This document shows, piece after piece, positions 7,542 to 15,631 of a DNA stretch of 28,119 nucleotides. The position numbers and the translations under genes were made by a program. Source of the DNA: a virus. Below the pieces are notes generated by a model that did no database searches, was not told where the DNA came from, and saw only the letters and a program-made list of their open reading frames with translations. How positions within the stretch are numbered: the stretch's first letter is position 1; every line of letters starts with the position of its first letter. The stretch lies in the IMG/VR virus record IMGVR_UViG_3300035034_003358, positions 1 to 28,119 of that record, one strand, 5' to 3'.

Positions 7542-10500
7542 TTATGACACAATCTCTGTATCATCAACAATAATATTTTGCAGGTCCCTACCATTAAGCT
7601 TAAGATTAATCTCAATTTTCTTGGCTCCACCACCTCCACCAGAGCCACCTTTTTTACCTGCGTTAGTAATTTCAGCAAGAGCTTTTGCAATGTCATTAAT
7701 AGCATCTGCCATTCCACCTCCAAACGAACCAACAGCCATACCCATAGAAAGGTCTTTAAGAGCTTCGAGCCTCTCAAAATCAAGACTATTTGCAGCTTTT
7801 TGAAGCTTATCAAGACCGCTGGCAAACCTATCGAGGCCATCAGCTCCTTCAACAAGGGCTGTAGAAAGAGGTGTCATAACCATTGCGAGACCACCAAGAG
7901 TACCCATCATCATCATCATTCCAAGAAGTGTGACAGGATTAGCAAACATCAACCCAGCAACAGAGAATGCGAGCAATCCAGGAACAACTGAAAGAAGAGC
8001 ATCACCCATTTGAGCAAACACTCCCCAGTCTACATTAGTAATCTTTTCTGAAATATCTACAATAGACATTAATGCCATAGAGCCAAGCATAAGCCCAGGA
8101 ACTGCTGCAAGTAAAGCTATGGAGCCAAGCATCAATCCAGGAGCTGCTGAAAGTAAGTTCCACCCAAGATCACTTAACCACCCAAATTCCATACCCTGCA
8201 TTTGCTGTGCAGCTTTTGCGAAAACAAGCATAGAAGCTCCAAAAGCCATTAGAGCTATACCCACCGCAACAAGACCTAATGCACCTACTATCAAGAAAGC
8301 TCCAAGAGGTGTAGATAATAAAGCTCCAAGAGCTATAAGTGTCACAACCGTTCCTAACATCATAAGAGCAGCCTGCCCAACAGCTCCCCAATCTACGTCA
8401 GTAAATAAAGTTAATGCAAATGCGAACGGAATTAACGAAGCCCCTACAAGCACCATAGCAAGTGCGCCTTTTATAAGACCTTTAGCATTACCCATAGCCG
8501 CAATACCTCTTGCAAGAGACTGGAATCCGAAACTTACAAGTTTACCCATTGCACCCACAGCGCCCATCAATAAAACTGTTGGCATACCTGGAAGCATAAG
8601 TGTTAACGCTGGACCAGCCAACGCAGTATTAGCAATACCTTTCATAACACCTTTTCCGCCCATTGCTTTAAGTCCTTCCGCAAGGCTTTTTAAACCTCCT
8701 CCAGAACCCTTGCCTTTTGACATCTTACCACCTTTATCAGAAGTTTTCTTAAAGCTATCAGCCATTTTATCCTGACCGCCTCCTCCGAGTTTTTCTTTAG
8801 CCTTTCCGAATATACCTTTAGCTCCACTTGCCATTGCCTTAAAACCTTCAAGAGCCATACCAAGCTTTGGAGCAACCATTACAAACCCTACAAGCGCAGC
8901 TACAAGACCTTTAACAACTGGGCCCATTTCATTTACTGTTTGAACTATGCTTGTTAACACTTCAATAAGAGGTTCAAATACAACGAATAAATTCATAATA
9001 GCATCCTTAAACGCTGTTATACTTTCCTGGAATGACTGATTCTGCTCTGCCTGCTCTTTTAAGCTTTCTTGCTTAGCTAACTTATCTTTTATAAGCATAG
9101 TAGCTTGATCTGATGTTATGTCATCAAGATTATCTATACCAGCCTCATCAAGAAGACTGCCTTCCATAATATTCCCTTGAACGTCAACACTATCAGAAAT
9201 CATGTTTTGCATGGTAGACTGATCAAGTGGCTTCCCATCTGGACCCATAACTTCTCCAAATTCAAGATCAGGCATAAAACTAGCCTTTTTAGCATCCTCT
9301 GCATTTTTCTGAATCATCTTAGTCAATGAATCCATAGACTGACCAGTTGCTTCAGATACCATTTGAAGCCTATCTGCATCAATTGGGTCAATCTCAAATA
9401 CTCCGTCCTGATTAAAAGAACCAATATCATCACCCATCTGAGTAAGTATCTTCTGGAGCTCCTCTGGGCCTTTACGAGCAGCAGCAAGAAGGTCCATTGG
9501 GTTTATTTCTGCAAATGAACCACCAGCAAGCTGAAGTTCAGCTGCCATATCCATAGCCCCCTCTATTGTTCTTGCTCTTTTTGCAACATCAAACACTTCA
9601 TCAACGTTCATACGAAGTCTCTCAGCTGTAGCAACCATTCTTGTCAAAGACTCCTCACCTCCAGTGAATCCCATTTGACGCATTTTATCAATATTTCTAG
9701 CCACACCCTGCAATACCTTCTTGGTATTTACACCAAATAGCTTAGCCATCTTATTTGAGCCCTCCATGTATGTCTCAACATCTTCAGCTGAATGTCCTGC
9801 ACGCATCATCTCACCAGCAATCGTACTTATTTCTTGAGATGATATTCCAGTAGCCTTTTGTATAGCAACAAAGTGCTCTACAGCTCCTGCAAGATATTGA
9901 TTATTTATAGTAGCAAGCTCCTCTCCAAGATTTCCCATTAACTCAACTGTCTCGCCAACACTCATACTAAACTTCGCAGCCTCAGATGTAAGCCCAGCCA
10001 TTTGAACCGATGCCTCTGCAGACTTAGCATTTACAAAGCCAAAATCCCTACCAGCGTCAGATATTGCCTGATCATACTCCATCATTCTTGGTAAAATTCC
10101 AGCTGCAAAGTTTTTTGCACCTTTACTAAAGGCATCATTTAAGCTAAACACCTGCTTAGTTGCTTTCGAAGCTTCTTTAGAAACTTCGCTAAACTCAGCA
10201 GTTAACTCTTCCGCCTGCCTTACAGCATCTCTTTCTACATCAGCAAAAGATTCACTATGATATACTATGTCTTTTAATAAGCCTGACTGCTCATCAACTA
10301 ATCCGTTAATTCCTTTTTGCTGAATCTCTAACAAAGCTTGCATTCTTTCTTGGTCATTTAACCCTGAAAGAAAATCTTCGTTATTTGCAAGTATACTTTG
10401 ATAATACTCTTTATTATCTTCAAAAAAGTCTCTTTGATTTTCTACAAACTCACCATTAGCTTTGTCAAAATCCTCAAAGCTTTTCTTATATTCTTTAAAC

Positions 10501-10952
10501 TTGTCGTAATCTTCGTTCTTGATCTTAGAAAGCTCTTCTTGCAAACCTATAACATCTTCAGCGCTTTTTATCTGCTTATCAAACCCGATTGAGTCTGCTA
10601 CTTTCTGAAAATCTCCAGCAAGCTTTGAGCTCATAGTGTTGCTCATACCTCTTAACTCCTTCTCAATGCTTGAGAATTTGCTACTTATTGTATCTCCAAT
10701 GTTTTGATATGATGTTTGAATTTCTTGAGATAGTTTAGATACCTCTTCTTTTTGCCTAACTATTTCATCAGTGGTCTTGGGAATTTCTTTAAAAAATGCT
10801 GCCCCAGATATTCCGAATAACTGCGTTGCCATATCGCCAAAGCCTTCATTGATCGAATCTATGTTTTGCTTTGCCTTTTTGGTCTTATTAATAAAATCCT
10901 CAACTGCTTTTAAGGATTCTTTATTTATGTCACCGCTATTCTTCTTAGCCAT
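7542..10952 (-). CDS. tail tape-measure protein
   Basis: An 1136-residue protein with the typical architecture of tape measures. Residues 1-280 are long polar helices likely to form coiled coil. A helical middle region follows (about 290-640, for example MGFTGGEESLTRMVATAERL). From about 650 to 1030 there are several hydrophobic stretches, such as MVLVGASLIPFAFAL and LGALLSTPLGAFLIVGA. A short Gly/Lys-rich C-terminus (KKGGSGGGGGAKK) ends the protein. Tape measures fill the tail tube, set its length and are ejected into the host envelope. At the usual spacing of about 0.15 nm per residue, 1136 residues would imply a tail near 170 nm; this is an inference. It corresponds in position to T4 gene 29. 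A strong terminator lies just upstream and a TATTTAT motif 14 bases before the ATG, so it starts a new transcription unit. Confidence 0.9.
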   Translation of the reverse strand: MAKKNSGDINKESLKAVEDFINKTKKAKQNIDSINEGFGDMATQLFGISGAAFFKEIPKTTDEIVRQKEEVSKLSQEIQTSYQNIGDTISSKFSSIEKELRGMSNTMSSKLAGDFQKVADSIGFDKQIKSAEDVIGLQEELSKIKNEDYDKFKEYKKSFEDFDKANGEFVENQRDFFEDNKEYYQSILANNEDFLSGLNDQERMQALLEIQQKGINGLVDEQSGLLKDIVYHSESFADVERDAVRQAEELTAEFSEVSKEASKATKQVFSLNDAFSKGAKNFAAGILPRMMEYDQAISDAGRDFGFVNAKSAEASVQMAGLTSEAAKFSMSVGETVELMGNLGEELATINNQYLAGAVEHFVAIQKATGISSQEISTIAGEMMRAGHSAEDVETYMEGSNKMAKLFGVNTKKVLQGVARNIDKMRQMGFTGGEESLTRMVATAERLRMNVDEVFDVAKRARTIEGAMDMAAELQLAGGSFAEINPMDLLAAARKGPEELQKILTQMGDDIGSFNQDGVFEIDPIDADRLQMVSEATGQSMDSLTKMIQKNAEDAKKASFMPDLEFGEVMGPDGKPLDQSTMQNMISDSVDVQGNIMEGSLLDEAGIDNLDDITSDQATMLIKDKLAKQESLKEQAEQNQSFQESITAFKDAIMNLFVVFEPLIEVLTSIVQTVNEMGPVVKGLVAALVGFVMVAPKLGMALEGFKAMASGAKGIFGKAKEKLGGGGQDKMADSFKKTSDKGGKMSKGKGSGGGLKSLAEGLKAMGGKGVMKGIANTALAGPALTLMLPGMPTVLLMGAVGAMGKLVSFGFQSLARGIAAMGNAKGLIKGALAMVLVGASLIPFAFALTLFTDVDWGAVGQAALMMLGTVVTLIALGALLSTPLGAFLIVGALGLVAVGIALMAFGASMLVFAKAAQQMQGMEFGWLSDLGWNLLSAAPGLMLGSIALLAAVPGLMLGSMALMSIVDISEKITNVDWGVFAQMGDALLSVVPGLLAFSVAGLMFANPVTLLGMMMMMGTLGGLAMVMTPLSTALVEGADGLDRFASGLDKLQKAANSLDFERLEALKDLSMGMAVGSFGGGMADAINDIAKALAEITNAGKKGGSGGGGGAKKIEINLKLNGRDLQNIIVDDTEIVS
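8077..8160 (-). repeat. 42-bp tandem duplication inside the tape-measure gene
   Basis: Two adjacent copies of a 42-base unit, starting at 8077 and 8119 on the plus strand, encode PGLMLGSIALLAAV and PGLMLGSMALMSIV. The copies differ at a few bases, so the duplication is not brand new. It adds 14 residues to a hydrophobic segment near residue 950. Confidence 0.8.
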
Positions 10953-10960
10953 TGATTACT

Positions 10961-10973
10961 TTTCATATAAATA
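10961..10973 (-). promoter_or_regulatory. candidate late promoter before the tape-measure gene
   Basis: TATTTAT at 10973-10967 on the minus strand, then ATGAAAA, with 14 bases to the ATG at 10952. It follows directly after a strong intrinsic terminator, which fits a genuine new transcription start. Confidence 0.65.
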
Positions 10974-10982
10974 GTATGAAAC

Positions 10983-11012
10983 AAAAAAAGTCGGAGACAT
11001 AAGCCTCCGACT
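10983..11012 (-). terminator. rho-independent terminator
   Basis: Read on the minus strand: stem AGTCGGAG, 8-base loop, stem CTCCGACT (a perfect 8-bp, GC-rich hairpin, 10989-11012), followed directly by a run of T residues to 10983. It lies 37 bases after the stop of the membrane-protein gene and just before the tape-measure promoter motif. It is the only convincing intrinsic terminator in the window. Confidence 0.92.
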
Positions 11013-11049
11013 CTAATATGAAAAATAATCTTTCTAAATTAAATGGTTA

Positions 11050-11610
11050 TTATTTGTTTTGAATGAACTCAAGAGCTTGCTTATTATCCATAAGCGCTAC
11101 CTTGTTATTCAAATAACTAAGCGCCTTTCTACTTTGAGGAAGATCAGACTGACTCATAATAGCGTCAACGTGACCAGTCTTCTTCATTAAGTCAACTGCT
11201 TGAGAGTTGCTCATCATAGCCATTTTGTTATCTCTATACTTAAGAACATCATTAATTCTATCAAGACTACCGTTTTCAGAACTTTTAGTCCAGAAATGAC
11301 CACCATTCGAAATCTCTCTAATACTTTTAAATGAATGCTTAATAAAGTTTACTATACCAGCATTTCTACCATTAAGAGCACTGCCCACAAAAATGTAAAG
11401 AATTGTCTGTAATATGTAGAAAGATAAAATTCCAAGAGAAATAAACATAACCAAGCTAACACTTGTAGTGTTTCTAAGTTCTTGTGTATAACCGCCATGA
11501 ATCATATCAGAAACCCATAACTTAAATTCGTACACACTTGGTAAATCGAAGAATAATATAGCTACAAGTGAAATTGCTACTCTAAAAATTCCTATTAATT
11601 GCTTATCCAT
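11050..11610 (-). CDS. two-helix membrane protein with a duplicated C-terminal motif
   Basis: A 186-residue protein of unknown function. Hydrophobic segments at residues 5-22 (IGIFRVAISLVAILFF) and 51-77 (VSLVMFISLGILSFYILQTI) should span the membrane. The remaining 110 residues are polar. The tail carries two related motifs: YRDNKMAMMSNSQAVDLMKK at 125-144 and YLNNKVALMDNKQALEFIQN at 166-185. No signal peptidase site is evident. It sits between tail genes but lacks the TATTTAT motif; upstream there is only AT-rich sequence (ATTAAATAAAAATATT before the ATG). It is followed by a strong terminator. Possible roles include a holin-like, envelope-docking or superinfection-exclusion protein; none can be shown from sequence. 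Confidence 0.8.
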   Translation of the reverse strand: MDKQLIGIFRVAISLVAILFFDLPSVYEFKLWVSDMIHGGYTQELRNTTSVSLVMFISLGILSFYILQTILYIFVGSALNGRNAGIVNFIKHSFKSIREISNGGHFWTKSSENGSLDRINDVLKYRDNKMAMMSNSQAVDLMKKTGHVDAIMSQSDLPQSRKALSYLNNKVALMDNKQALEFIQNK

Positions 11611-11663
11611 AATATTTTTATTTAATCGGTTCTATCTTATTATACGCATAAAGATAAGAAATG

Positions 11664-13112
11664 TTACAAATTTTCCGATATAATATTATTTATAAGCTCT
11701 CTAAACTCTTTCATTTTGATTTTTTTAACCTTTTTAGGCTTTTCTGACTCTTCTCCTCCTTCAGATTCAGAACCAACACCCAAAGCCGACTTAAGCCTAT
11801 CTTTAACAAGCTTTTGCCTCTCTTGATCTACTTTGTTGTTATCTCCTTGTTCATACATTCTATTAACAAAGAACCTAACGAAATCATCAAGCCTATCTAA
11901 TGAAGACTTAACATCTTCTGGAGCATATTTATTATCTGACTCACCTATTGCAGAGGCAAGGTATGGATTTCCTTTTCCTGCACCATCTACTACATTGTTT
12001 CTTAAAGCATCTCCAACAATACTAATATCCTTCTGAAATACTCCACTCTCTATGTTAGACACAACTTCATTAAACTTCTTCATATAAGAAGAGTCTGGTA
12101 CATAAAAATAAGCCTTCCCTTTTGCTGCTACAGGTAATGGCAGCATTTTTCCAGCAGGACCTCTTTTTTGTTGCTTAACATTTAATCCTGGCAACTTAGC
12201 GAGATCATACTCTTGCTGAGTCCTTGCAAAATCAATATCTTGAGGTTTAGGTTCAGATATAGGCCCACTTGTTCCAGCTATAGAAACAGTTGCAGACTCA
12301 ATACCTTCTGAAACATCAATCTTAAAAGCATTTATAGTCTCCAAGGAAGGTGATTGGAAATTTATTGTTGTATTTTTATGAAAAGACACTTTATCAGTAC
12401 CTCTAATGTCAGACCAATCATAAGAAACTTTATAACTATTTCCAGTTTTTCCGTTAACAACATTATACACAAAAGTTCTATTTGTACCACCAAGCCTTTT
12501 AATGCATGTTATGGTATGCTTAGCCCCTCCCTTCAAATTTATTGTTATAACCTGACCTGGTTTTATAGCAAGTATATTAAAAGAATAATCAATAGCACCC
12601 GCATCCAAATTCTTAATACCAAGAATTCCTCCATTTGTATTTTTTATTATACCATCAAAGAAGTAGTAAGGACTTACTTTCCAGGCGTCATATTCAGGAG
12701 AAAAAATTGGCTTAGCATCAGTATCTCCAAATTGACCACCTCTGAATGTGCTTTGTGAACCAAAAAACTTACCCTTAAAAGTTCCGTCAAACCATTCTCC
12801 TACAAATGATGTGAGCTCTACCTGTCCAGTTAACTTTAAAGTAACTTGACCTTTAAACTTAGACTCAGTAAGCCATTTTAGTGGGCTATTCTTAAAATCG
12901 TAATCAAGAAAAAACTCCTCACCAACTCCACGAACTTTTGTGATCACGCTTTTCCCCATTCTATACTCATCACCAACTCTAACTACATCACCCTCTCCGC
13001 TAGAGTTTTCTACAGCACCCTTTGTAGATTTCTTTCCAAATCCAAAAATCTCATTAAATACAGAGTCTGTGTTTTCCTTAAGATTGTGAAGTTTATTATA
13101 CTGGTTTTCCAT
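11664..13112 (-). CDS. putative tail/baseplate structural protein, unidentified
   Basis: A 482-residue soluble protein that I do not recognise. Residues 103-128 hold a short aromatic/glycine repeat with a MORN-like look (FVGEWFDGTFKGKFFG then STFRGGQF). The region from about 60 to 270 is beta-rich, followed by a Pro-rich linker. The C-terminus has a Lys/Glu-rich stretch ending in an amphipathic helix, MKEFRELINNIISENL. Its location between the gp26-family genes and the tape measure corresponds to T4 genes 27 and 28, so a baseplate hub or hub-associated role is the best positional guess. There is no detectable similarity by eye to gp27. A TATTTAT motif lies 18 bases before the ATG. Confidence 0.75.
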   Translation of the reverse strand: MENQYNKLHNLKENTDSVFNEIFGFGKKSTKGAVENSSGEGDVVRVGDEYRMGKSVITKVRGVGEEFFLDYDFKNSPLKWLTESKFKGQVTLKLTGQVELTSFVGEWFDGTFKGKFFGSQSTFRGGQFGDTDAKPIFSPEYDAWKVSPYYFFDGIIKNTNGGILGIKNLDAGAIDYSFNILAIKPGQVITINLKGGAKHTITCIKRLGGTNRTFVYNVVNGKTGNSYKVSYDWSDIRGTDKVSFHKNTTINFQSPSLETINAFKIDVSEGIESATVSIAGTSGPISEPKPQDIDFARTQQEYDLAKLPGLNVKQQKRGPAGKMLPLPVAAKGKAYFYVPDSSYMKKFNEVVSNIESGVFQKDISIVGDALRNNVVDGAGKGNPYLASAIGESDNKYAPEDVKSSLDRLDDFVRFFVNRMYEQGDNNKVDQERQKLVKDRLKSALGVGSESEGGEESEKPKKVKKIKMKEFRELINNIISENL

Positions 13113-13124
13113 GGTAAAGATGGT

Positions 13125-13137
13125 TTTCTAATAAATA
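13125..13137 (-). promoter_or_regulatory. candidate late promoter before the 482-residue protein gene
   Basis: TATTTAT at 13137-13131 on the minus strand, then TAGAAAA, with 18 bases to the ATG at 13112. It fills the 43-base gap between two tail genes. Confidence 0.55.
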
Positions 13138-13155
13138 GGTTAATTTTTGAATAAA

Positions 13156-14241
13156 TTACCTTTTTCCACCTTTTCCTTTTGACTTAGCCTGCCTTACAGC
13201 TTTCTCTTCTGCTTCTTTCTTTTTGCTAAGTTCCTCGCTAATTCTATTTATGAACCACCTCCTTTCTGTAACAGGCATTTTCTTAGCATCCTCAATACCT
13301 ATGTTCTCTCCATAATAAGTTATAAGAAACAGCTCTTCTTGGACATTTTCTCTAAACGATGAAGGAAAAGCAAGGAAACTGTGTGCACCACCAAAATTAT
13401 ACATATTATTCCTACCACAACTTGAGCATGTATAATTAACAGTTGCATCAACTCCTGGTATAGCTTTTTTTAAAAACTTCTTAACCCTTCTTATTTGTTC
13501 AAGATTAAGCTTTCTAAGCACGCTCTCTATGATCAACCTATCTTCGCAACCATTGATTGATTTGGTCATGTATATTATCTTTTCAATACTACCTACTTTA
13601 GCTCTCTTCATTCCGAGTTCTTCAAAATAAGTAAGCGGCTTAAACATAAATATAAGCTCAGTACCATCTAATAGCATTGGTATTAAACCATCCTCTGGCA
13701 TGGCAACTAAATCTTTCATTTGAAATTGTGATAATCTAACAGGGATTTCCTCTTGGAATCCGCAGTGATTGCAATCAAGATCAACATCCATTTTATCACC
13801 ATAGGCAAATGATCTTAAGAATAATCCTATAGCCTCAACATCTCCAGTCAACAAATCTTCTGGCTCAACATTTTGTTCTACAAGAATATTTCTTAAAACA
13901 AATTCCATAGCTTTACCAGACTCGACCAGGAACTCGCTGGTAAGTAGGTTTTCCTCTATATAGGTCAATTGATTTAAAAGTAAGTAGTTCTCCTTGCTTG
14001 GATAAAAAAGGCCTCTTGAGGGTATAAATAACATCTCAAAAGGCCTCTCAACATGCCTGTCCTTCTTTTGTTGTTGAATTATTTCTGCAAGCCTCTTAAC
14101 TTCATCAGTGTTTTCACTGAACTGCTCTTTAAGATTACTTACAGATTCAATCAACTGATTAGAACCTTTGCTTTCTTTAGCTACATCTCCTAAATCATCA
14201 ATAGACCTAATTTCTTTATCTTCTTGATGATCTTCTTTCAT
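13156..14241 (-). CDS. gp26-family baseplate hub protein with a C-terminal assembly-protein-like extension
   Basis: A 361-residue protein of the T4 gp26-like baseplate family. The family signature is at residues 73-81 (IPSRGLFYP), followed by the helical region LTSEFLVESGKAMEFVLRNI. Two CxxC pairs, CNHC at 157-160 and CSSC at 272-275, could bind one zinc ion. After the gp26 core, residues 302-340 contain a helix pair around ELFLITYYGENIGIEDAKKM and PVTERRWFINRI. That ERRWFI pattern recalls small tail or hub assembly proteins encoded separately in many phages. The polar N-terminus (1-60) may be coiled coil, and the C-terminus is very basic (SKGKGGKR). The start is one base after the stop of the upstream paralogue, so both are surely co-expressed. 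A role in assembling the baseplate hub, similar to T4 gp26 or gp51, is likely. Confidence 0.8.
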   Translation of the reverse strand: MKEDHQEDKEIRSIDDLGDVAKESKGSNQLIESVSNLKEQFSENTDEVKRLAEIIQQQKKDRHVERPFEMLFIPSRGLFYPSKENYLLLNQLTYIEENLLTSEFLVESGKAMEFVLRNILVEQNVEPEDLLTGDVEAIGLFLRSFAYGDKMDVDLDCNHCGFQEEIPVRLSQFQMKDLVAMPEDGLIPMLLDGTELIFMFKPLTYFEELGMKRAKVGSIEKIIYMTKSINGCEDRLIIESVLRKLNLEQIRRVKKFLKKAIPGVDATVNYTCSSCGRNNMYNFGGAHSFLAFPSSFRENVQEELFLITYYGENIGIEDAKKMPVTERRWFINRISEELSKKKEAEEKAVRQAKSKGKGGKR

Positions 14242-14242
14242 A

Positions 14243-15190
14243 TTACTCTACGTCTGGATAGAATAGTTTAGGTGTAATTGGAATATCCTTAATATCAAAC
14301 TCTCCGCATGAAGGACACTCAAATTCATAAGATAAATCAAGACCTGGCTCAATTCTTCTTGTATACTCTCTAAAGAACATTGAATCCTTCATTGGCATTG
14401 CGCTAATAAATTTCTTAATATAAAGCTTATCTCTATTTCCGTTAACTTCCATAATCTGAAGAACGTACTTTTCTGTAACAAGTTTGTTTATCTTCATTCC
14501 AGCAGCTTTCTTTGCTTTGTTCTCAGCAAGTTTAGAAAGCCTCTTTTCATCACGACCATTCAATAACCTGAATTTAATCGTAAGCTTCATTACTGGAAGC
14601 TGGATTTCATACTCCCCATCTTCATCTGGCTCAACCTCAAGCTCCTTAGCTCCAAGTTTATCAAGATCAATTGTTGGTTCATGAACCTGCCCACAAGATG
14701 GACAAGTAACTTCGCCTGGAACATAATCGTTTCCAAGTCCTGTTTTTCTTATTTGAACTAACAAGAAATTTCTATCACCAGAAAGCATTGCCTCTGGTCT
14801 AAGATCAGGGTCTTTTACTGCTTTATCAAGAAGAACATCAAGAACTCTACCACTCTTAATAAGTTCTGGTGAGTATAAAATGTCATCTTCTTCCGCTGTA
14901 AGGTACTTGATTGTTACAGAGCTTTTCTTATTAGGGTAGAATACCCCTTTTGATGGGAGTTCTATTTCTTCTGTAGGAACTTCAAACTCAACGTCTACGA
15001 AATGTTCTGGAATATTATGCTGCTTTGCAATGTCAGAAGCACTATTTTCCTGCTTGCTTTGCTCTGGAGTTTTATTTTGGGGTGCAGAACCTTCTTCTGG
15101 AATGTTTGCACCTTGCTGTTCTGGTTTTGGTGCGTTAGGTTTTTTATCCTGCTCTTCACCTCCACCTAAATTTATTTGGTCATTAGCCAT
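14243..15190 (-). CDS. gp26-like baseplate hub subunit
   Basis: A 315-residue member of the T4 gp26 baseplate family. The first 60 residues are a Pro/Gln/Glu-rich, probably disordered tail. The signature LPSKGVFYP is at 78-86, then LTAEEDDILYSPELIKSG, and LSGDRNFLLVQIR near 136-148. CPSCG occurs at 163-167 and again at 292-296, probably forming a zinc site. In T4 the family acts in assembly of the central baseplate hub. The next gene is a paralogue with the same motif order, so the two probably form a hetero-complex. A TATTTAT motif occurs 22 bases before the ATG, a longer gap than usual. Confidence 0.88.
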   Translation of the reverse strand: MANDQINLGGGEEQDKKPNAPKPEQQGANIPEEGSAPQNKTPEQSKQENSASDIAKQHNIPEHFVDVEFEVPTEEIELPSKGVFYPNKKSSVTIKYLTAEEDDILYSPELIKSGRVLDVLLDKAVKDPDLRPEAMLSGDRNFLLVQIRKTGLGNDYVPGEVTCPSCGQVHEPTIDLDKLGAKELEVEPDEDGEYEIQLPVMKLTIKFRLLNGRDEKRLSKLAENKAKKAAGMKINKLVTEKYVLQIMEVNGNRDKLYIKKFISAMPMKDSMFFREYTRRIEPGLDLSYEFECPSCGEFDIKDIPITPKLFYPDVE

Positions 15191-15206
15191 AATTTACAAG
15201 TTTTTA

Positions 15207-15219
15207 TTTCTCATAAATA
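15207..15219 (-). promoter_or_regulatory. candidate late promoter before the gp26-like gene pair
   Basis: TATTTAT at 15219-15213 on the minus strand, then GAGAAAT, with 22 bases to the ATG at 15190. The rest of the 78-base gap is AT-rich, with an A-run/T-run stretch near 15240-15262 but no GC-rich hairpin. Confidence 0.5.
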
Positions 15220-15268
15220 ATAAGCAATAAAAAAATTAAACTAAATAGAAAAAAGTTTTTTGTTTTCC

Positions 15269-15631
15269 TTAGGTTTGAGACTGTGTAACAGAAGTTGTTG
15301 TAGACTGAGACTGAGAATCCTGACTTTGTTGCATAGTTTGATATTGAGTTGCATTTATAAGAGACTGCTTAGCAAGCTCAAGTTCTTTTTTAGCCATTTC
15401 AAGCCTATCCTTTGTCTGCTTTTCCATAGCCGCTCTTGCGTCTTTTTCGTCTGAAGGTATATTTGTAACCCTTGTATCAGACTGTCTAAACCTAAGTTCA
15501 TCTTCAAGTTCTTTGACCTGCTCTTCATTGGACTTGATCATCTCTTGAGCTACTTTTACTGGGTCTTCTTCACCAATCTCATTCATGACTTTATAAACCT
15601 CCTCCCTTATTATTTGCTTAATCTTATCCAT
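15269..15631 (-). CDS. small coiled-coil protein, unidentified
   Basis: A 120-residue, highly charged protein with no recognised domain. The N-terminus, MDKIKQIIREEVYKVMNE, is an amphipathic helix. Residues about 25-90 look like coiled coil (EEQVKELEDELRFRQ and MAKKELELAKQSL). The end is a Ser/Gln/Thr-rich low-complexity tail. Its ATG overlaps the end of the upstream nuclease gene by eight bases, so the two are translated from one message. The N-terminal helix is similar in character to the C-terminal helix of the 482-residue tail protein, which may indicate a shared docking signal. A virion or assembly-factor role is a positional guess. Confidence 0.7.
   Translation of the reverse strand: MDKIKQIIREEVYKVMNEIGEEDPVKVAQEMIKSNEEQVKELEDELRFRQSDTRVTNIPSDEKDARAAMEKQTKDRLEMAKKELELAKQSLINATQYQTMQQSQDSQSQSTTTSVTQSQT

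Noticed and set aside
7487-7855. A 122-codon minus-strand frame at the end of the tape measure
   Set aside because: It overlaps the tape-measure gene in another frame, is Leu/Lys-rich shadow sequence and has no separate upstream signal.
8119-8775. A 218-codon open frame on the plus strand
   Set aside because: It is antisense to the hydrophobic part of the tape measure, has Pro/Ala/Ile-rich composition expected from the mirror of Gly/Ala/Leu codons, and has no fitting start context.
13646-13652. TATTTAT inside the second gp26-like gene as an internal late promoter
   Set aside because: It lacks the downstream A-run and no gene start lies at the expected distance.
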